Assembly: GCF_000149955.1 (NCBI RefSeq)
Contig: NC_030987.1
Coordinates: 3,565,138-3,629,137, forward strand
DNA: 64,000 nucleotides
Origin: Fusarium oxysporum f. sp. lycopersici 4287
Taxonomy: Eukaryota; Ascomycota; Sordariomycetes; Hypocreales; Nectriaceae
Direction: 5' to 3'
The notes beneath the pieces were generated by a model. The model saw only the letters and a program-made list of their open reading frames with translations, made no database searches and was not told the origin of the DNA. Positions 1 to 11,801 of the stretch are shown piece after piece (within the stretch, counting starts at the first letter, position 1; the number at the start of each line of letters is the position of its first letter). The position numbers and the translations under genes are program-made.

Positions 1-1771
1 TGAAGATCGACTTACGATAAGTTGGAAACGAATCCACATCTTCTCATTGAGTTCAGACTCAAAGCCAGAATCGGTCTGCTGGATGCCTTTGCTCTTGTTC
101 TCGTCGTCAACTTCCTTCGCAAGGTTAATCTTGAAGGTCTCAAGCAAAGCGTTCTCCATGGCACTCATGAGTCCAATCATGGCGTCGACGAAGGTCTGGT
201 AGTCGTTCTGATCAGGAAAATCCTTATCCTGATTTGTATCAGAGTACTTGACGATCTGTGGCCAGAATGTATCGTTGATAGTTGAGATATTCTTCAGCGC
301 AGCGTCGGCCGTGTTCAAGGTCGTGATATACTGAGGTGTGTAGGTCTCGAAGAATTTGGTGACAACTTTCTGTAGCTCGTCGACGATCATCTTGGTTGTT
401 GCCTTGGCCATGAGACTGGTGTTGTCCAGGAGTACTGAGCTCGAGTTCAGGTGCTTGAAAACATCGAAGATCTTGGTCCAGATGACAAGCTGAGTGAACC
501 CCTGAATGAAGAGGCAGAGTGCGAGATGCAGAGGATAGTGGAGAAGAGTCCAGAGCTGCTGGCGGAATTTGGGCAGATAAGGATTCTTCATCCAGTCGAA
601 GTAGATGAGGAAGACTGCATAGATGGTTGTCGCTGCGGCGGTGACAATGCCAATCGTTTGAGCATCTATTAATGTGTTAGAAGAGGCCTCTATTCAAGGA
701 AATAAAATCTCAAAGGCTTACTCCATGCATCAGGGCTTTCGACGATAGTGACAACGCTCTTTGAAATAGTAATGATTCCATCACCAACAATAATGACAGT
801 CAACAGACCAATACGCTTCATCAAATGCGTACCCTGGAAACTCAGAACCGGGTAGATGTACGCAATGGCGAAAGTGAGGATTAGCTCTACACCGGCGAGG
901 ACATACCACGTCATGAAGACATTGCTATTGTGATCAGTAAAGCGGAATGTGACGCCGAGATAGATCATGGCAAGGGCAAAGTTCAAGCCAATTTGAAGCA
1001 TCATTGGTAAGACCTGCTTCTTGTACTTTCGGACGTGCCAGAGGATGCTTCCGTATTCGACAGCCAAGCATAGGCGGGAGACCATAAGAATGATGGCTAC
1101 AGAGTATTAGGCATAAAGTTAAGGGGGTAGGATGGGGTTGAGAAACATACACATTGTTCTCATGGTCTTCATGTTTTGATCGTGAGGTGTGAACTTGGGA
1201 GCAACGACGGCGAATCCAACCATGACTCCGAGATGAACACCTCGAGCCGCACGTTCTATCTCTATTAGTACCATACAACAAGGAATTCCAAACTGCCATA
1301 CCGAAGAGACTGTCTGTTACGAATCGAACATCATACAGACTAGTAGTAAGCCATGTGATCCACAGAATACTTTCTATGTGTTAGCATCTTCATTGTATTG
1401 ACTCTCCTCCTATTCCTACCTGAAGTATCCAACATAGGCTTTGAAACGCTCATGGCTATTAACACCTTGTGTTTCGCAGAAGACAGTGTAGTTAGCGGCG
1501 AAGAAGAGATCGTAGAAAAGCTCGAGTAGACTGGCATCTTCGTGCTGTTTCCATGTCAGCAGACATCCCCTGAGTAACGTCTTGCGGTATAGACCTTTTG
1601 GAACTGTGGGCAGTCATCCTCGTATCTGTTACCAAAGAGGCTCAGATCAGGAGCCGTGGGACTCCTGGTGGGAAGACCATCGATGCTCGAGTCGGAAGCT
1701 ACAAGAGGACTCTTGATGAGAGCGAGCTTCTCAGCTGCTGTATCGCTTTCGTGGTGATCTTCCCTAGCCAT
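1..1771 (-). CDS. LtrA-family (low temperature requirement A) membrane protein, 3' end cut by window
   Basis: Polytopic membrane protein of the LtrA family (Pfam PF06772), which is found in bacteria and filamentous fungi; its transported substrate or role is not established. I assemble six exons on the minus strand: 1595-1771, 1420-1544, 1302-1369, 1151-1261, 722-1096 and 1-665, giving 507 codons with the C-terminus beyond base 1. The key match is the start of the membrane domain, HEDASLLELFYDLFFAANYT, a hallmark of the family, followed by several hydrophobic segments. The first intron (1545-1594) has a weak donor GTCTAT but a good CTGAC branch point. The intron at 1262-1301 is only 40 bp. 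The start at 1771 is the first ATG in this frame. The soluble tail beyond the last membrane segment is helical and acidic. Family assignment is firm; the exact first exon is less so. Confidence 0.82.
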
Positions 1772-3213
1772 TGTTTAAAGAAACAATCTACCTTGTTAAA
1801 AGTCAGTATTGTCGTTGCAAGGTTATAGAGTGACATCACGTAGATACAACAACTCTTCTCATCTAATAAGACCGCTATACATACCTTCAAATAGACTGCT
1901 CACAACAGGATGGCAATCCAGTCTACAGCGATTTCCAAGACAGGATGGAAGCCTAGTTATGTAGACCGGACCGAATATTCGGGTCCTAAGGGATTGACAG
2001 GGATCACAGACCTTAATGATAACTTCAAACGCTGATCAGAGCCATAAATGCATGGACTCTTCCAGCTAAGTAGCTGCAATGCACCCTGATATTAACAAGG
2101 ACCTTGGCCGTTGCGAAAACAAACATTGAAATGGCTTGATAAGAGAATTTAACCTGGAACTACCTAGTGCAGACACAACATCGAACCAGACTCGGTTAGC
2201 TCGCCTTGTGATGTCTCTGATTGAACAATTCCCACAGTAAAGTAGTATCAGAATCTTACGTGAGAGAGCCAATCTTAGCCCCCAACAATATTAAGTGGTA
2301 ACGAGCTGAAGACACGGCACATGCTAACGGCTCACTAATACGACTTGAACTCTCTGATTCGCCAGGTGATCTGTTTTTAGAGACACCGATAAAGCTTAGC
2401 GAGTGTGGTGATCCACAAGGCTGGAGAGTGTTCAGTGGAGCCCGTTGCTATTAAATGGAACGGCTGAACCAAAGTTCCCGGGACGTTTCGTTTTGTATTG
2501 GTGCTCATTTTTCGTTCCTTTGCTCTTTTGGGGTATATTTTTCGTGGCGCTGACTGGTTGTAACGCTGGTCATGCATGAATCCTTCACGGTTTTTTGCTT
2601 ACTGCAGAGGCCTTTTGCGTTCAGCCGCACTATATGCTTTGTGGTCTGATTGACATGTAGTCATGCTTTTAAGCTTGGTTTTACCTGGAACGAACTCTGT
2701 TGACAGAGAAATTTCGGAGAAAAATAAAGTCTAAAGTGCAATATAAATATCCTCTGTAACCATGGCAGAGATGAGAGGTTGAGTATGATCTGATAGTTGA
2801 GATGAGGATGCTTGTGCCCTCGCGGTCAGATGCAACCAAGTTGAGTCATTAGCGGCTGAAACATATAAATAGACCGAGTCACTGCATGCAAATGCAATGA
2901 TCCTGGACTCGAATTACGGACCAACATCCATTGTCGTTGAAGAATGCAACCCAGTTAGGAAACTCAAAACCAACAGCATCGTAGGGCTGGTAAAGTGGGG
3001 CGCTGTGCATCTTCCCCAAGTCTCGTGACTTGGCTCCATTCAAGCGCTGAATTCTCATCTCGACGCGTCAAACGCGTCCCCCCCCCCTTTGGCTTGGCCT
3101 GATAACTTAGCGCAACCCATAATGTCAATGGGCAACAAAACAAAGTTCGAGATGATGCAATGTTAGATTTCGATACGGAACCGATTTGACAATATCATCT
3201 GACATCCGCGTAA
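1772..3213. other. Intergenic, divergent promoter region of the LtrA gene and ORC4
   Basis: No supportable gene; only short unsupported ORFs. It holds the 5' flanks of two divergent genes. Close to ORC4 are two ACGCGT boxes and a run of about 10 C at 3078-3087. Confidence 0.6.
3063..3077. promoter_or_regulatory. Paired MluI cell-cycle boxes (ACGCGT) upstream of ORC4
   Basis: Two perfect ACGCGT hexamers at 3063-3068 and 3072-3077, about 140 bp before the ORC4 start codon. In yeasts ACGCGT is the MBF binding site that gives G1/S expression of replication genes. Function here is inferred from motif, pairing and position. Confidence 0.55.
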
Positions 3214-5662
3214 ATGATGGATTCTCCTACCCAGGACGCAAGCGCTCGAAAGAGAAATCATTTTCAAGACGATCCTGTCCCTACTCCTCCGACCCTCAAG
3301 AAGCGAAAACTCGATGAACTTGTACAGGGATCTCCCTCGACTCCGAAAGCTCTCAATGCTATCAACTCGGCATATCCTTCTGATATATCCAGCCAAAACG
3401 CCTGGCCACCGGTGGACAACAACCTTGAGGCACCCAACTCCAACCCGCAACCTGCAGCTCAACCATCACAAGCACCACCACCAGCTTCTGCAGCGCCCAA
3501 ATTTCGACCAGCCATCAAACTATCTGCTTTGAAAGGCACAATATGGGACACTCAGGATGCGCCTCGTCCTGTGTCTCTCCCCAAAAAAGTAGGTCCTGGG
3601 CGACCCAGAACCACAACAGCGAAGAAACCACCAGGACCCAGGGGCAGACCACGAAAGAAGAAGGTGCCAGAAGGGGATGAAGAGAATCGTGAAGCCACTC
3701 AAGCGCAAGAATCCGTCGACGAGTTGGCCACAGCAAATGGAAATCTATCGGTGTCGAAACCCACACCAAAGGGAATTTTGACTCCCACGAAGAAAGGCAG
3801 ACCGCGAGGACGACCACCGAAAAATGTTAGCTTTGGGGCGGGCCAAGATCGCAATGGAGAGGTTTTCTTTGAGGACCTGCCGAAGAAGGCCAGGACACCA
3901 CGCAAGGCGGCCAACTCTGAAGCAGACGAGCTTGTATGCGCAATCTGCATCAACCCGCACTCCCAACCTCCGAACCAAATTATTCTATGCGACATGTGTG
4001 ATTTTGCCGTTCATCAAGAATGTTACGGAGTGCCTGATATCCCTGAAGGCGATTGGCTTTGCAAGTCATGTACTCAAGAGGACATACTTAAGACGCCAAA
4101 AAAGACTGCAGGCGTAGAGGTTCCGGCCATCAAGATCGCAGCGGATGTACCTGATATTACTAATTTGGAACAACATGTGCGATCATTACAAAGAGTTCTT
4201 CTGGACCGATGTACAGGAAGAAGACGTTTGCAGTTGCCTGGCCAGCTGGAGGCTGAGGAGAAGGTTTACCAACTCGTGGAACAAACGGTTGTTGCTGGTG
4301 AAGGAAACTCGATGCTTGTCATTGGAGGGAGAGGCTGCGGAAAGACTACTGTAAGTTTACTGTTCCCGGGATGAACCGAAAGCTAATTCTACATCTCAGT
4401 TATTAGAAAAGGTCATCTCGGATGTATCTCAGGAGCATAAGAACGACTTCCACGTCGTGAGGCTCAATGGTTTCATTCATACAGACGACAAGCTTGCGCT
4501 TAAAGAAATTTGGCGACAGCTGGGCAAGGAGATGCAGGTCGAGGATGACTTGGTGACCAGAGTGAGTGTTCTCAACACTCCTTGGCTAGACTTTACTGAC
4601 AATCTAGACAAACTATGCTGACACCATGGCGTCGTTACTGGCTCTTCTTTCACATCCGTCTGAAATTATCGGTACAGACGAGGGTGTCACGTCACAATCG
4701 ATTGTGTTTGTGATTGACGAATTCGACATGTTTGCATCCCACCCTCGACAAACACTATTGTACAACTTGTTTGATATTGCACAATCGCGAAAAGCGCCCA
4801 TCGCCGTAATTGGCTGTACGACTCGGTTGGATGTTGTTGAGATGCTGGAGAAGCGAGTCAAGAGTCGATTCAGTCATCGTTACGTCTACCTCTCTCTGCC
4901 CAGGAACCTTCCAGCCTACTGGCAAGTTTGCAGACAGGGATTGATTGTTGATAGTGACGAGGCTGAAAAGGAGGGCATCAACACCTATCTTGAAGGACAT
5001 GCCGAGTTCCAGCAGTATTGGGGCCAAAAGATAGAGGTAAGTCAAAGCGTATCTATGACTGCGTCGGATACTAACACCCAGCCCAGGGCCTCTACAGAGA
5101 ACGATCCTTCCAGGACTTGCTTCAGTATCACTACTACACAACCAAGTCGACTTCGGCATTCCTCACCGAATGGATCTTGCCTCTGTCGGCTCTCTCAGCT
5201 AACGATGTCACACTCAAGATACCTTCTGTGCAAGGAGATATTGAATCCTTGACACCCCCTGATTCCAGACTTCACCTGCTGTCTACACTGTCTGAGCTGG
5301 ACCTGGGACTCCTTATTGCTGCAGCGCGATTGGACATTGTCGCACACACGGACACGGTCAACCTGGCGATGGCGTATGATGAGTACAGCTCCTTGATGGG
5401 CAAACAGCGAGTGCACTCGGCAGCGGCAGGCATGCTTGCTGTAGGTGGAGGTGTACGAGTCTGGAGCCGGGGCGTGGCTGGTATTGCATGGGAACGGTTG
5501 ATCTCCCTAGGATTGCTTGTGCCAGCCGGTATTGGTGGTGCCCGTAACCTAGGACATGGTGGATTGGAGGGCAAGATGTGGAAAGTCGATGTCGCACTGG
5601 AGGAGATCCCGGCAGCGGTGAAGCTGAACGCTATACTGGCGAGATGGTGTAGAGAGATTTAG
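3214..5662 (+). CDS. ORC4: Origin recognition complex subunit 4 with N-terminal AT-hooks and PHD finger
   Basis: AAA+ subunit of the origin recognition complex, which binds replication origins and loads MCM helicase. Exons 3214-4350, 4400-4561, 4608-5036 and 5087-5662 give 767 aa. The N-terminal region is basic, with AT-hook-like GRP motifs near residues 128, 143 (RGRPRK) and 195 (GRPRGRP). A PHD finger follows with all eight ligands: C242, C245, C259, C262, H267, C270, C283, C286. The AAA+ core has Walker A GGRGCGKT at about 371-378 and Walker B with D470-E471 (VIDEFDMF), then an Orc4-type stretch KAPIAVIGCTTRLDVVEMLE. The C-terminal part is the winged-helix region. S. pombe Orc4 also carries AT-hooks; the PHD finger is not part of the yeast or human subunit. 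The start is the first of two adjacent ATGs. ORC4 identity is confident. Confidence 0.93.
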
Positions 5663-6906
5663 TGGAGGAGGCGAGGCGAGGTTGTTGTTTTACGATATGA
5701 TGCCCTACTGGCGTGTCTGATATACATCTGTACTCCATTGATAGAGTCAGTATTAATGATGCCCCTGCATCTACATGTCTTTTGTAAAGACATGTAAAGA
5801 ATACATCGGCGATACTTTGCTAACATCCTTGGTTTGCTAAAGATTCTTGCGACGGGAACAAGACGGCCTTGTAAGAGGATGGTTGCCCCTTGAAGATCGC
5901 GGTGAGTTATTCTGGGACCCGAGTTTACGGCACGCGGGAAACACGGCACACTAGTGAAGAGCTGTGAATATTTCGGTGAGGAGAAACAGTTTGAGGTTTC
6001 GAATATAGTAGAAATGAGGCTAATAGGAGGTTCAAGGAGAAGATCTCTGTCCGTCTATAGATTTCCAGAATATTTCCAGATTTATTCCATGTTACATTAG
6101 GACTCTGCTTTGGCAATATTATGGATATGTTTGAAGATATTGGGGGTGTTTAGGTCCCTTAATGGCATAATATGCTAAAATCTCACGGACCAAGCGAGGG
6201 TGCTTCTTAGTGAGACGTGTCAAGTGACAGCTTGAATTTGTAATTGATTTGATGTTTTATGTTGATATTTGAAACAAGTGAAGCTATTTTTATTCACCGC
6301 GAATATTTGAATATTCAAATGAATTATTCTTAAGCTGATAACGTCACTGAAGATGGCTGAGATACGTTGGATGAGATCAGATCAAGATGAGCTCGAGCTA
6401 GTGGCAAGCGAATACAACACTCCCGAGCTTCTTCGGTCAAGCCAAGGAAGGTTCTATAGACCGGCCGGCACCTGCTAGATTTTGTGGCTTACCGCCGTGC
6501 CTTCCACAGCTGGGGCTGAAGGATCGCATTTTCAGCAGGAGATGGGCAAGTAACGTAGTAGTGTCGTACTTGCCCATGAGTTAACATGGGTTGGATTGGA
6601 TACAATAAATTCTTGCTGAGAGTGAATCAACCTCCGTCATCATAAATCTTCAACAACAAAATAAGAGATCGCCAATGTCTTAACCCATAAAAACTTGGAA
6701 CCTCGGACCCTTTTTTTTTTTTTTCGTTCCGTACATATTCTTTGATCATCATCGCTCCTCAACCTTATTATTATTATCATCATCATTCATTCATTACTCA
6801 GCATTTCATCATCTCACTCTCACCCAGCCGGCACTTTAGTTATACTGCACCAACTAGAAAAATACGTGTAATATTGTGTCGATCACAACCATCACCAAGA
6901 AAAAAC
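5663..6906. other. Intergenic, ORC4 3' flank and promoter/5'UTR of the DUF7053 gene
   Basis: No supportable gene. AT-rich around 6230-6330, with a perfect 16-bp palindrome at 6305-6320. A T-run at 6711-6724 is followed by a pyrimidine/CAT-rich leader up to the ATG at 6907. The reading frame is open upstream of 6907 but has no in-frame ATG. Confidence 0.55.
6305..6320. repeat. Perfect 16-bp AT-rich palindrome
   Basis: The sequence atttgaatattcaaat equals its own reverse complement. It lies between ORC4 and the DUF7053 gene, about 590 bp upstream of the latter's start. It could be a dimeric-factor site or chance. Confidence 0.6.
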
Positions 6907-7899
6907 ATGACTCGGTCAACATTCACAACTATCACACCCTTGCCCTCAGGCATATCCCGAGAGCATGTAGTCGAGTTTCTCCACGATCATCTCGCCATGA
7001 TCGACTTGAATCCCCTCATTATAGAACGCCACCAAATCCCTCCTCCGCCACACGCCCCGGAGGATGAGAAGAAGTGTGTATGGTACTCCATGACGGACCG
7101 TATCGACTATCTCCCCGGCGGTCTTGTCTCCGGTCAGGTCTCTTACACCGCGGCCTTCTTTGACTCTCCTGATGGTCTGCAGACGCACAGCTACGCTCCT
7201 ATGGGGCTTGATCTCCGTGGGCGTTGGTCTGTAGGTGGCACGATGCCAGGAGAGCGCCCGCAGCCTGTCGAGCTTGGTCTTGGGGCGCCTACTACGGGTC
7301 TTTATCTCCGTGAGGATGTTGATATGCGCTGTAACATGCTCATGGCAGGGTTTGTCAAGAAGACTATTAAGAAGTCACACGGGACACTGGTTGAGAAGTT
7401 ATCTCACAAGACCTCCATGAAGATGGCAAGGCACTCTATGCAAAACTTCGGGACCAGCTCCCCAGGAAGTCTTCAAACACCAACCCCTACAGGGTCTGAA
7501 TCCTCAGCAGTACCGCCTATGGGGCCGCTTCTCCCACCTGCCGTGAGCAATGACCAGCGCGGGTTTGCCCCGGACCTATCTTCACCACCTGCCTATGGCC
7601 ACGGCACACCCTCTTCCTCTTCAAATATGGGCAACATGCATCCGCAGAGAAGCGGCGGAATGGTACCCCCTGGAGAACCTCAACGGTTAGATTCGAATCA
7701 GTCAGGGCTTGGTCATGCAGGAACTGTCTATCGTGGCAACAGTAGGACTGATCATTACACCGAGTTCTCAGGTCAGAACCCCTATGATAGCTCACGGACT
7801 CCATACGATGAGCGGGAGAACTTTGCAGAATTAGACGATGGCACCCATAACCATCCTCGCCACTACGAAGAAAAGTCAGGGCCCGCAGAGCTAGCTTGA
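6907..7899 (+). CDS. DUF7053-domain protein, fungus-specific
   Basis: Single-exon protein of 330 aa. Residues 1 to about 165 match a conserved domain of unknown function widespread in Pezizomycotina (DUF7053 as I recognise it). Typical features are the opening TFTTITPLPSGISREHVVEF, a central CVWYSMTDRIDYLPGG and a YLREDVDM(R/K)CN block. The remainder (about 170-330) is low-complexity, rich in Ser, Pro, Gly and Asn, and probably disordered. I see no signal peptide or membrane segment, so it is likely intracellular. The start at 6907 is the first ATG in the frame and has A at -3. Function is unknown; the domain assignment rests on pattern memory rather than a search. Confidence 0.85.
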   Translation: MTRSTFTTITPLPSGISREHVVEFLHDHLAMIDLNPLIIERHQIPPPPHAPEDEKKCVWYSMTDRIDYLPGGLVSGQVSYTAAFFDSPDGLQTHSYAPMGLDLRGRWSVGGTMPGERPQPVELGLGAPTTGLYLREDVDMRCNMLMAGFVKKTIKKSHGTLVEKLSHKTSMKMARHSMQNFGTSSPGSLQTPTPTGSESSAVPPMGPLLPPAVSNDQRGFAPDLSSPPAYGHGTPSSSSNMGNMHPQRSGGMVPPGEPQRLDSNQSGLGHAGTVYRGNSRTDHYTEFSGQNPYDSSRTPYDERENFAELDDGTHNHPRHYEEKSGPAELA

Positions 7900-8637
7900 G
7901 GCTTGCATGCGGCAGCATAACATCACCGATCTATGTTTCTTTTTGGTTTGGAGCAGGGGCGTTACTTCTAGCCTAGACTATTATGTCTATCTTTTGAATA
8001 TCAAATCATATCAGGTACGAGCGGAGCACATTGACAATATACAGAATATCGGACGCAGGTTTAATGAGCATAATGATAAAATTACGTTGAGTACTATACG
8101 TATTCATATTATACCAACGATAAAAATCATCTCCTAGCAATGCAAATGCCATCCGAAGCTCCCCTTCTATCAAAAAGTCCCAAAAGAACAAAAGAAATCC
8201 CCTTCAATGTGATTTACCCAACCCCGGGAAACCCTTTTAGTGGGGGATGGGATTCACAAAGAACATCACCAGCTCCAAGCCCCTGAACAGATGGTCTCTC
8301 TTCCTCATCCCTCCCTTGATCAATCTACACTCAAGCTTCTAGTGTCTGAGACATGAGTGTGGCGTTTGAACAAAGAGATGGGAGTAACAAGAGTCTCCAC
8401 TCTTCAACGGTCTAAATGCGAGTGCATGATGGCCCAAAGAAGTCAAAAAAAAGGTTGTCATTAATACGTTGGTGATGAGAAGCGAAGCGAAGTTTCCGTT
8501 GAGCGCTCGTAATGAATCATAGCGTTGTGAGCCGTAAAGATATACCAGTCTCAGACGAAAGGTGGCAACCTGACGAGCAGGTGCTCGTTTTCGGAGACAG
8601 GAGATACTCGTGAGAGAGTTTGCTTGTCTTTGCGAGC
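7900..8637. other. Convergent intergenic region
   Basis: Lies between the 3' ends of the DUF7053 gene (+) and the GPI-protein gene (-). It should hold both 3' UTRs. No gene or clear repeat seen. Confidence 0.5.
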
Positions 8638-9165
8638 TTACAGAGCAATGAGGCCGAGCATGGCAGCCAGGCCGAGACCGACCTGGACAGCACCGGCGCC
8701 GGCAACGACGACGGGAGTCTCGGGGACATCCGTACCCTTGGCGGGCTTGGTGGCCTCAGGAGCCTGAGGGCCGGTGGTCTTGGCGGTAATCACAGGGTGC
8801 TCGGGCTGGGCAGGGTGCTCGGGCTGCTCGGGCTGCTCGGGCTTGGAGGGGTGCTCAGGCTTGGGGGGAGCAGGGTGGTAGGGCTTGCCAGGGATCCAAG
8901 TAGGGCCCGCGGGGTGAGTCTCAGTGACGGTGCAAGGGCAGTCAGTGATGGTCAGAGTGCAAGGCTCAGTGACGACGTAGTCCTTGCCTCCGAGGTGGAA
9001 GCTGGTAGGACCAGCGCAGACAGTGGTGTAGACATCGTACACACTGGTGACGGTGACGGTGCCGTTCTTGACGCCGGTAGGCTGAGGAGCAGGAGAGACA
9101 ATGGCGGCCTCAACGGCGGCGAAGCCAGCAAGGGCAACGAGAGCGGCGGTGTTGAATGAGTACAT
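8638..9165 (-). CDS. GPI-anchored cell-wall protein
   Basis: Small secreted wall protein of 175 aa in one exon. The N-terminus MYSFNTAALVALAGFAAVEA is a signal peptide. Next comes a Cys-containing module (VYDVYTTVCAGPTSF ... TEPCTLTITDCPCTVTE) seen in many ascomycete GPI wall proteins, including clock-controlled CCG-6-like ones. A Pro/Glu/His-rich linker follows, with imperfect PEQPEHP-type repeats (about 8795-8870), then a Thr/Pro-rich stretch. The C-terminus is a hydrophobic tail (VVVAGAGAVQVGLGLAAMLG...) typical of GPI attachment. It likely acts in the cell wall. Codon use is strongly biased to C/G at third positions, which suggests high expression and also creates a long antisense ORF. 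The gene name is left open. Confidence 0.85.
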   Translation of the reverse strand: MYSFNTAALVALAGFAAVEAAIVSPAPQPTGVKNGTVTVTSVYDVYTTVCAGPTSFHLGGKDYVVTEPCTLTITDCPCTVTETHPAGPTWIPGKPYHPAPPKPEHPSKPEQPEQPEHPAQPEHPVITAKTTGPQAPEATKPAKGTDVPETPVVVAGAGAVQVGLGLAAMLGLIAL

Positions 9166-11801
9166 CTTGAATGACTTGTTTGGTTGTTTTGGGACTTGAA
9201 AGAGTGAGTTCCGGAAGAGCGAATGCAAAGTTTGTTGGAGTGAAGGACAGTGGTCAAGCGAGTGACTTGGGCGAGGTTTGTTAACGAGTGTGGGTTGCAA
9301 AGAACGAGAAAGATGCTGAGTGCTGAAGAAGAAGAGAGTGAGTGTTGATGCGGTTGACGAGGCTGCCTTATATCTGTAAGTGAAGCCTCAGAGTCAGACA
9401 CTGGCCAAGAAGAATCAATGTGTTTATCTCGGCTGCCCCCCCTTTGCCTGGACCTGTCTCTCTCAGCTTGCGACAGTCTAGCCGCCACAGGAAAGAATGG
9501 TAAACAGGCACATCGTCATGCTGCTTCATTCCAGTGCGCAAGGGAGAGGCACAAGGAGATTAGGGCTCCGTAGCTAGGGAGTTTTTGACCTTGGTTACGT
9601 GATGCAGGGAGGGCATTTTGTGTAATTGCACCTGAGTGAGATGAGTTGTTCTGAGACGTGCTATTTTGAGAGATTGTTGAGATATTTTGTTTCTGTGTAA
9701 TTTTATATTTTTCTCTGGCTGTGGTTGAGTGAGTGTAAGTGGTTTTTGAGTCTTGATAGCGGGTGATATCTTGGCATCCAATGATAGACTGCATATAACA
9801 ACAGAGTACACAGTTACGCAGTAGCGTGTAAGTGGTGTTCAAAACATTCATGTAAACAAACCACAAAATAAACAATTCAACTGTAACCTCAATTCTAATC
9901 CAACAAATCTACATGATTCGACAAAAAAGAGAAAAAAGAAACGATGGTGCAAGAATCGGTCGATCTGGAAGCCCGTCTCTTGTCTCTCGAGTCTCCCTCC
10001 CTTACTTGACTCATCTGCCGTTGACCCCCACATACCACAGACACAACACTAACATAGACATTGTCAAAGATTACTTCAGCTCGTGATGGACAATAACAAC
10101 ATGAAGCCTCTCTTTGATGCAATCTATGGCTAATGAGACAATACTCGGATCAAGAGTGCCGAAATATGAACGAAGAACAAGCTTTTCTCAAGATATCACA
10201 AGAAGGAGAGAAAGGAGAGAAAAATGGAAGAGGTCATTTTTGTCTTGTAGTTTAATTAAGAATATGTAGTTCAACGTTTCTGCCCCTACTATATGCATCT
10301 TTTTCTTATTAAACTTTGGGTATCCGTAGATCGTGCATGCATGAGATTGATCGTTGTTAGACACGGCACATGCAATCGAATCGCGACATATCGCGTGCTC
10401 CTAAGATAATTTAAACGAGTGAAGCAATTCTTATCAGGAACAGACACAAACTTTCTTTGGTTTATCTGAATTATGGCTACACATTCCTCAAGTTCTTTAG
10501 CCGATCTCTCTATTGTGGTCTATTATACAAACTCTTCACTATCCATACCAGCCACAAGCACAAACTCATGATTCACGAGATATTCAGATCATGCTTGACT
10601 CGATTCATTTCTTGATCTTTATTCCTCCGGACAAAATCCATCGGAGAGACTGCTCAGATTTCTTTTTTTCTATGTACAATTGTCTTTCAGCGCTGGCCCG
10701 CCGTGTAATGTTTGGTAAAATGTACCCGACTCCTTCCAATGCAATGCATTACTTTCGGTTCCTCGACGTGGCCCCGTTCGTAGCATGATAAATGAGTAGA
10801 GACAAAGTGAGAGAGAGAGAGAGAGAGGTAGAGAAGAAATAGGACCCTCCCCTCCCAGAGGTAGAAAGAAAGAGAAGAGAAGAACACAAACAACAAAGCT
10901 AACAAGAACATAGATGCCGTGAGTTTTGGTCGTCGAAAAACAAAAATCATTCTTCGCGCTGCACAAATCAATCAATCGATCGCACACTCAAGTCCATCAT
11001 ATATCCATAGTCATGATTCGGAAACTCAGTCTTCGAAACCCAATGCAGCGCTTCTCGATTCAACCAAGTACTCGACATAGGTAGGTAGGCGATAGACATC
11101 ACATGGCTGTAATATCACTTCTACCATATGCCCCCATGCCTCGCTTGGCGATGCCGAGACCTCATATCTCCCGACCATATATCAGCGGCCGACCCGAACG
11201 CGATCTAGTCCCGTAAAAGAATTTTTTTTTTCATCGAGGTCCATAATCGATGAGCAAAATAGGGACCGAAACTAGGAACCGGCCGAGTAAGATCGGAGGC
11301 ATCCGAACTTGAATAAGAGACCGTTGTCGGAAAGGTAGAGCCGGGCCGGGAGGCGGAGAGTTTGGCATAGCATAGTATAGCCATGACCCCATAACGCTAG
11401 CCTTGGAACAAGGAAGCCGAGGCGACAAATAAAATACAACAAAAGGCAAAAAAATAAAATAGCTCGGAAAACCCAAATAACACCGATGCGATTTGATGAT
11501 CAGTTCTCAGTCACTTATATATCCTCGCAACAGAACCCGTCGCCTTGGGTGGAAGCTCTTGTCTCTGCGGGGTAGACCTGGGGTAAACCTGGGGTAGCGG
11601 ATCAGCATGCCCATGGCCTGATCCTTTCTCGACAGGGTTACATGCTCTCAAGCGTTGCGAGGAAGGCCTTTTTCTGGTCATGGCGGCTCGCTTCTGGATT
11701 AGGCTTTCATTTCCTTTCCTTTCAAGCCTAGCCAGTAGCTAGCCATTAGCCAAGTGCCAGCCCTTCCTAGTGCAGTCTGAGGTCAGATCCCTTGGAGATC
11801 A
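9166..11801. other. 2.6-kb intergenic region between the GPI-protein gene and flbA
   Basis: No supportable gene. It holds the promoter of the GPI-protein gene and the 3' flank of flbA, both read leftwards. Simple repeats: a GA run near 10806-10829, and three near-copies of a ggggtaNacct unit near 11564-11600. Short ORFs here have no recognisable content. Confidence 0.5.
11564..11600. repeat. Short tandem repeat, about 13-bp unit x3
   Basis: Three near-identical units of the form (c)ctggggtaNa in tandem, just beyond the 3' end of flbA. Probably in its 3' UTR. Confidence 0.5.

Noticed and set aside
8620..9159. Long plus-strand ORF (179 codons) antisense to the GPI-protein gene
   Set aside because: It mirrors the strong third-position bias and the Pro-rich repeats of the real gene. 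Its Leu/Gly-rich product has no domain, and the minus frame has a signal peptide and GPI tail.
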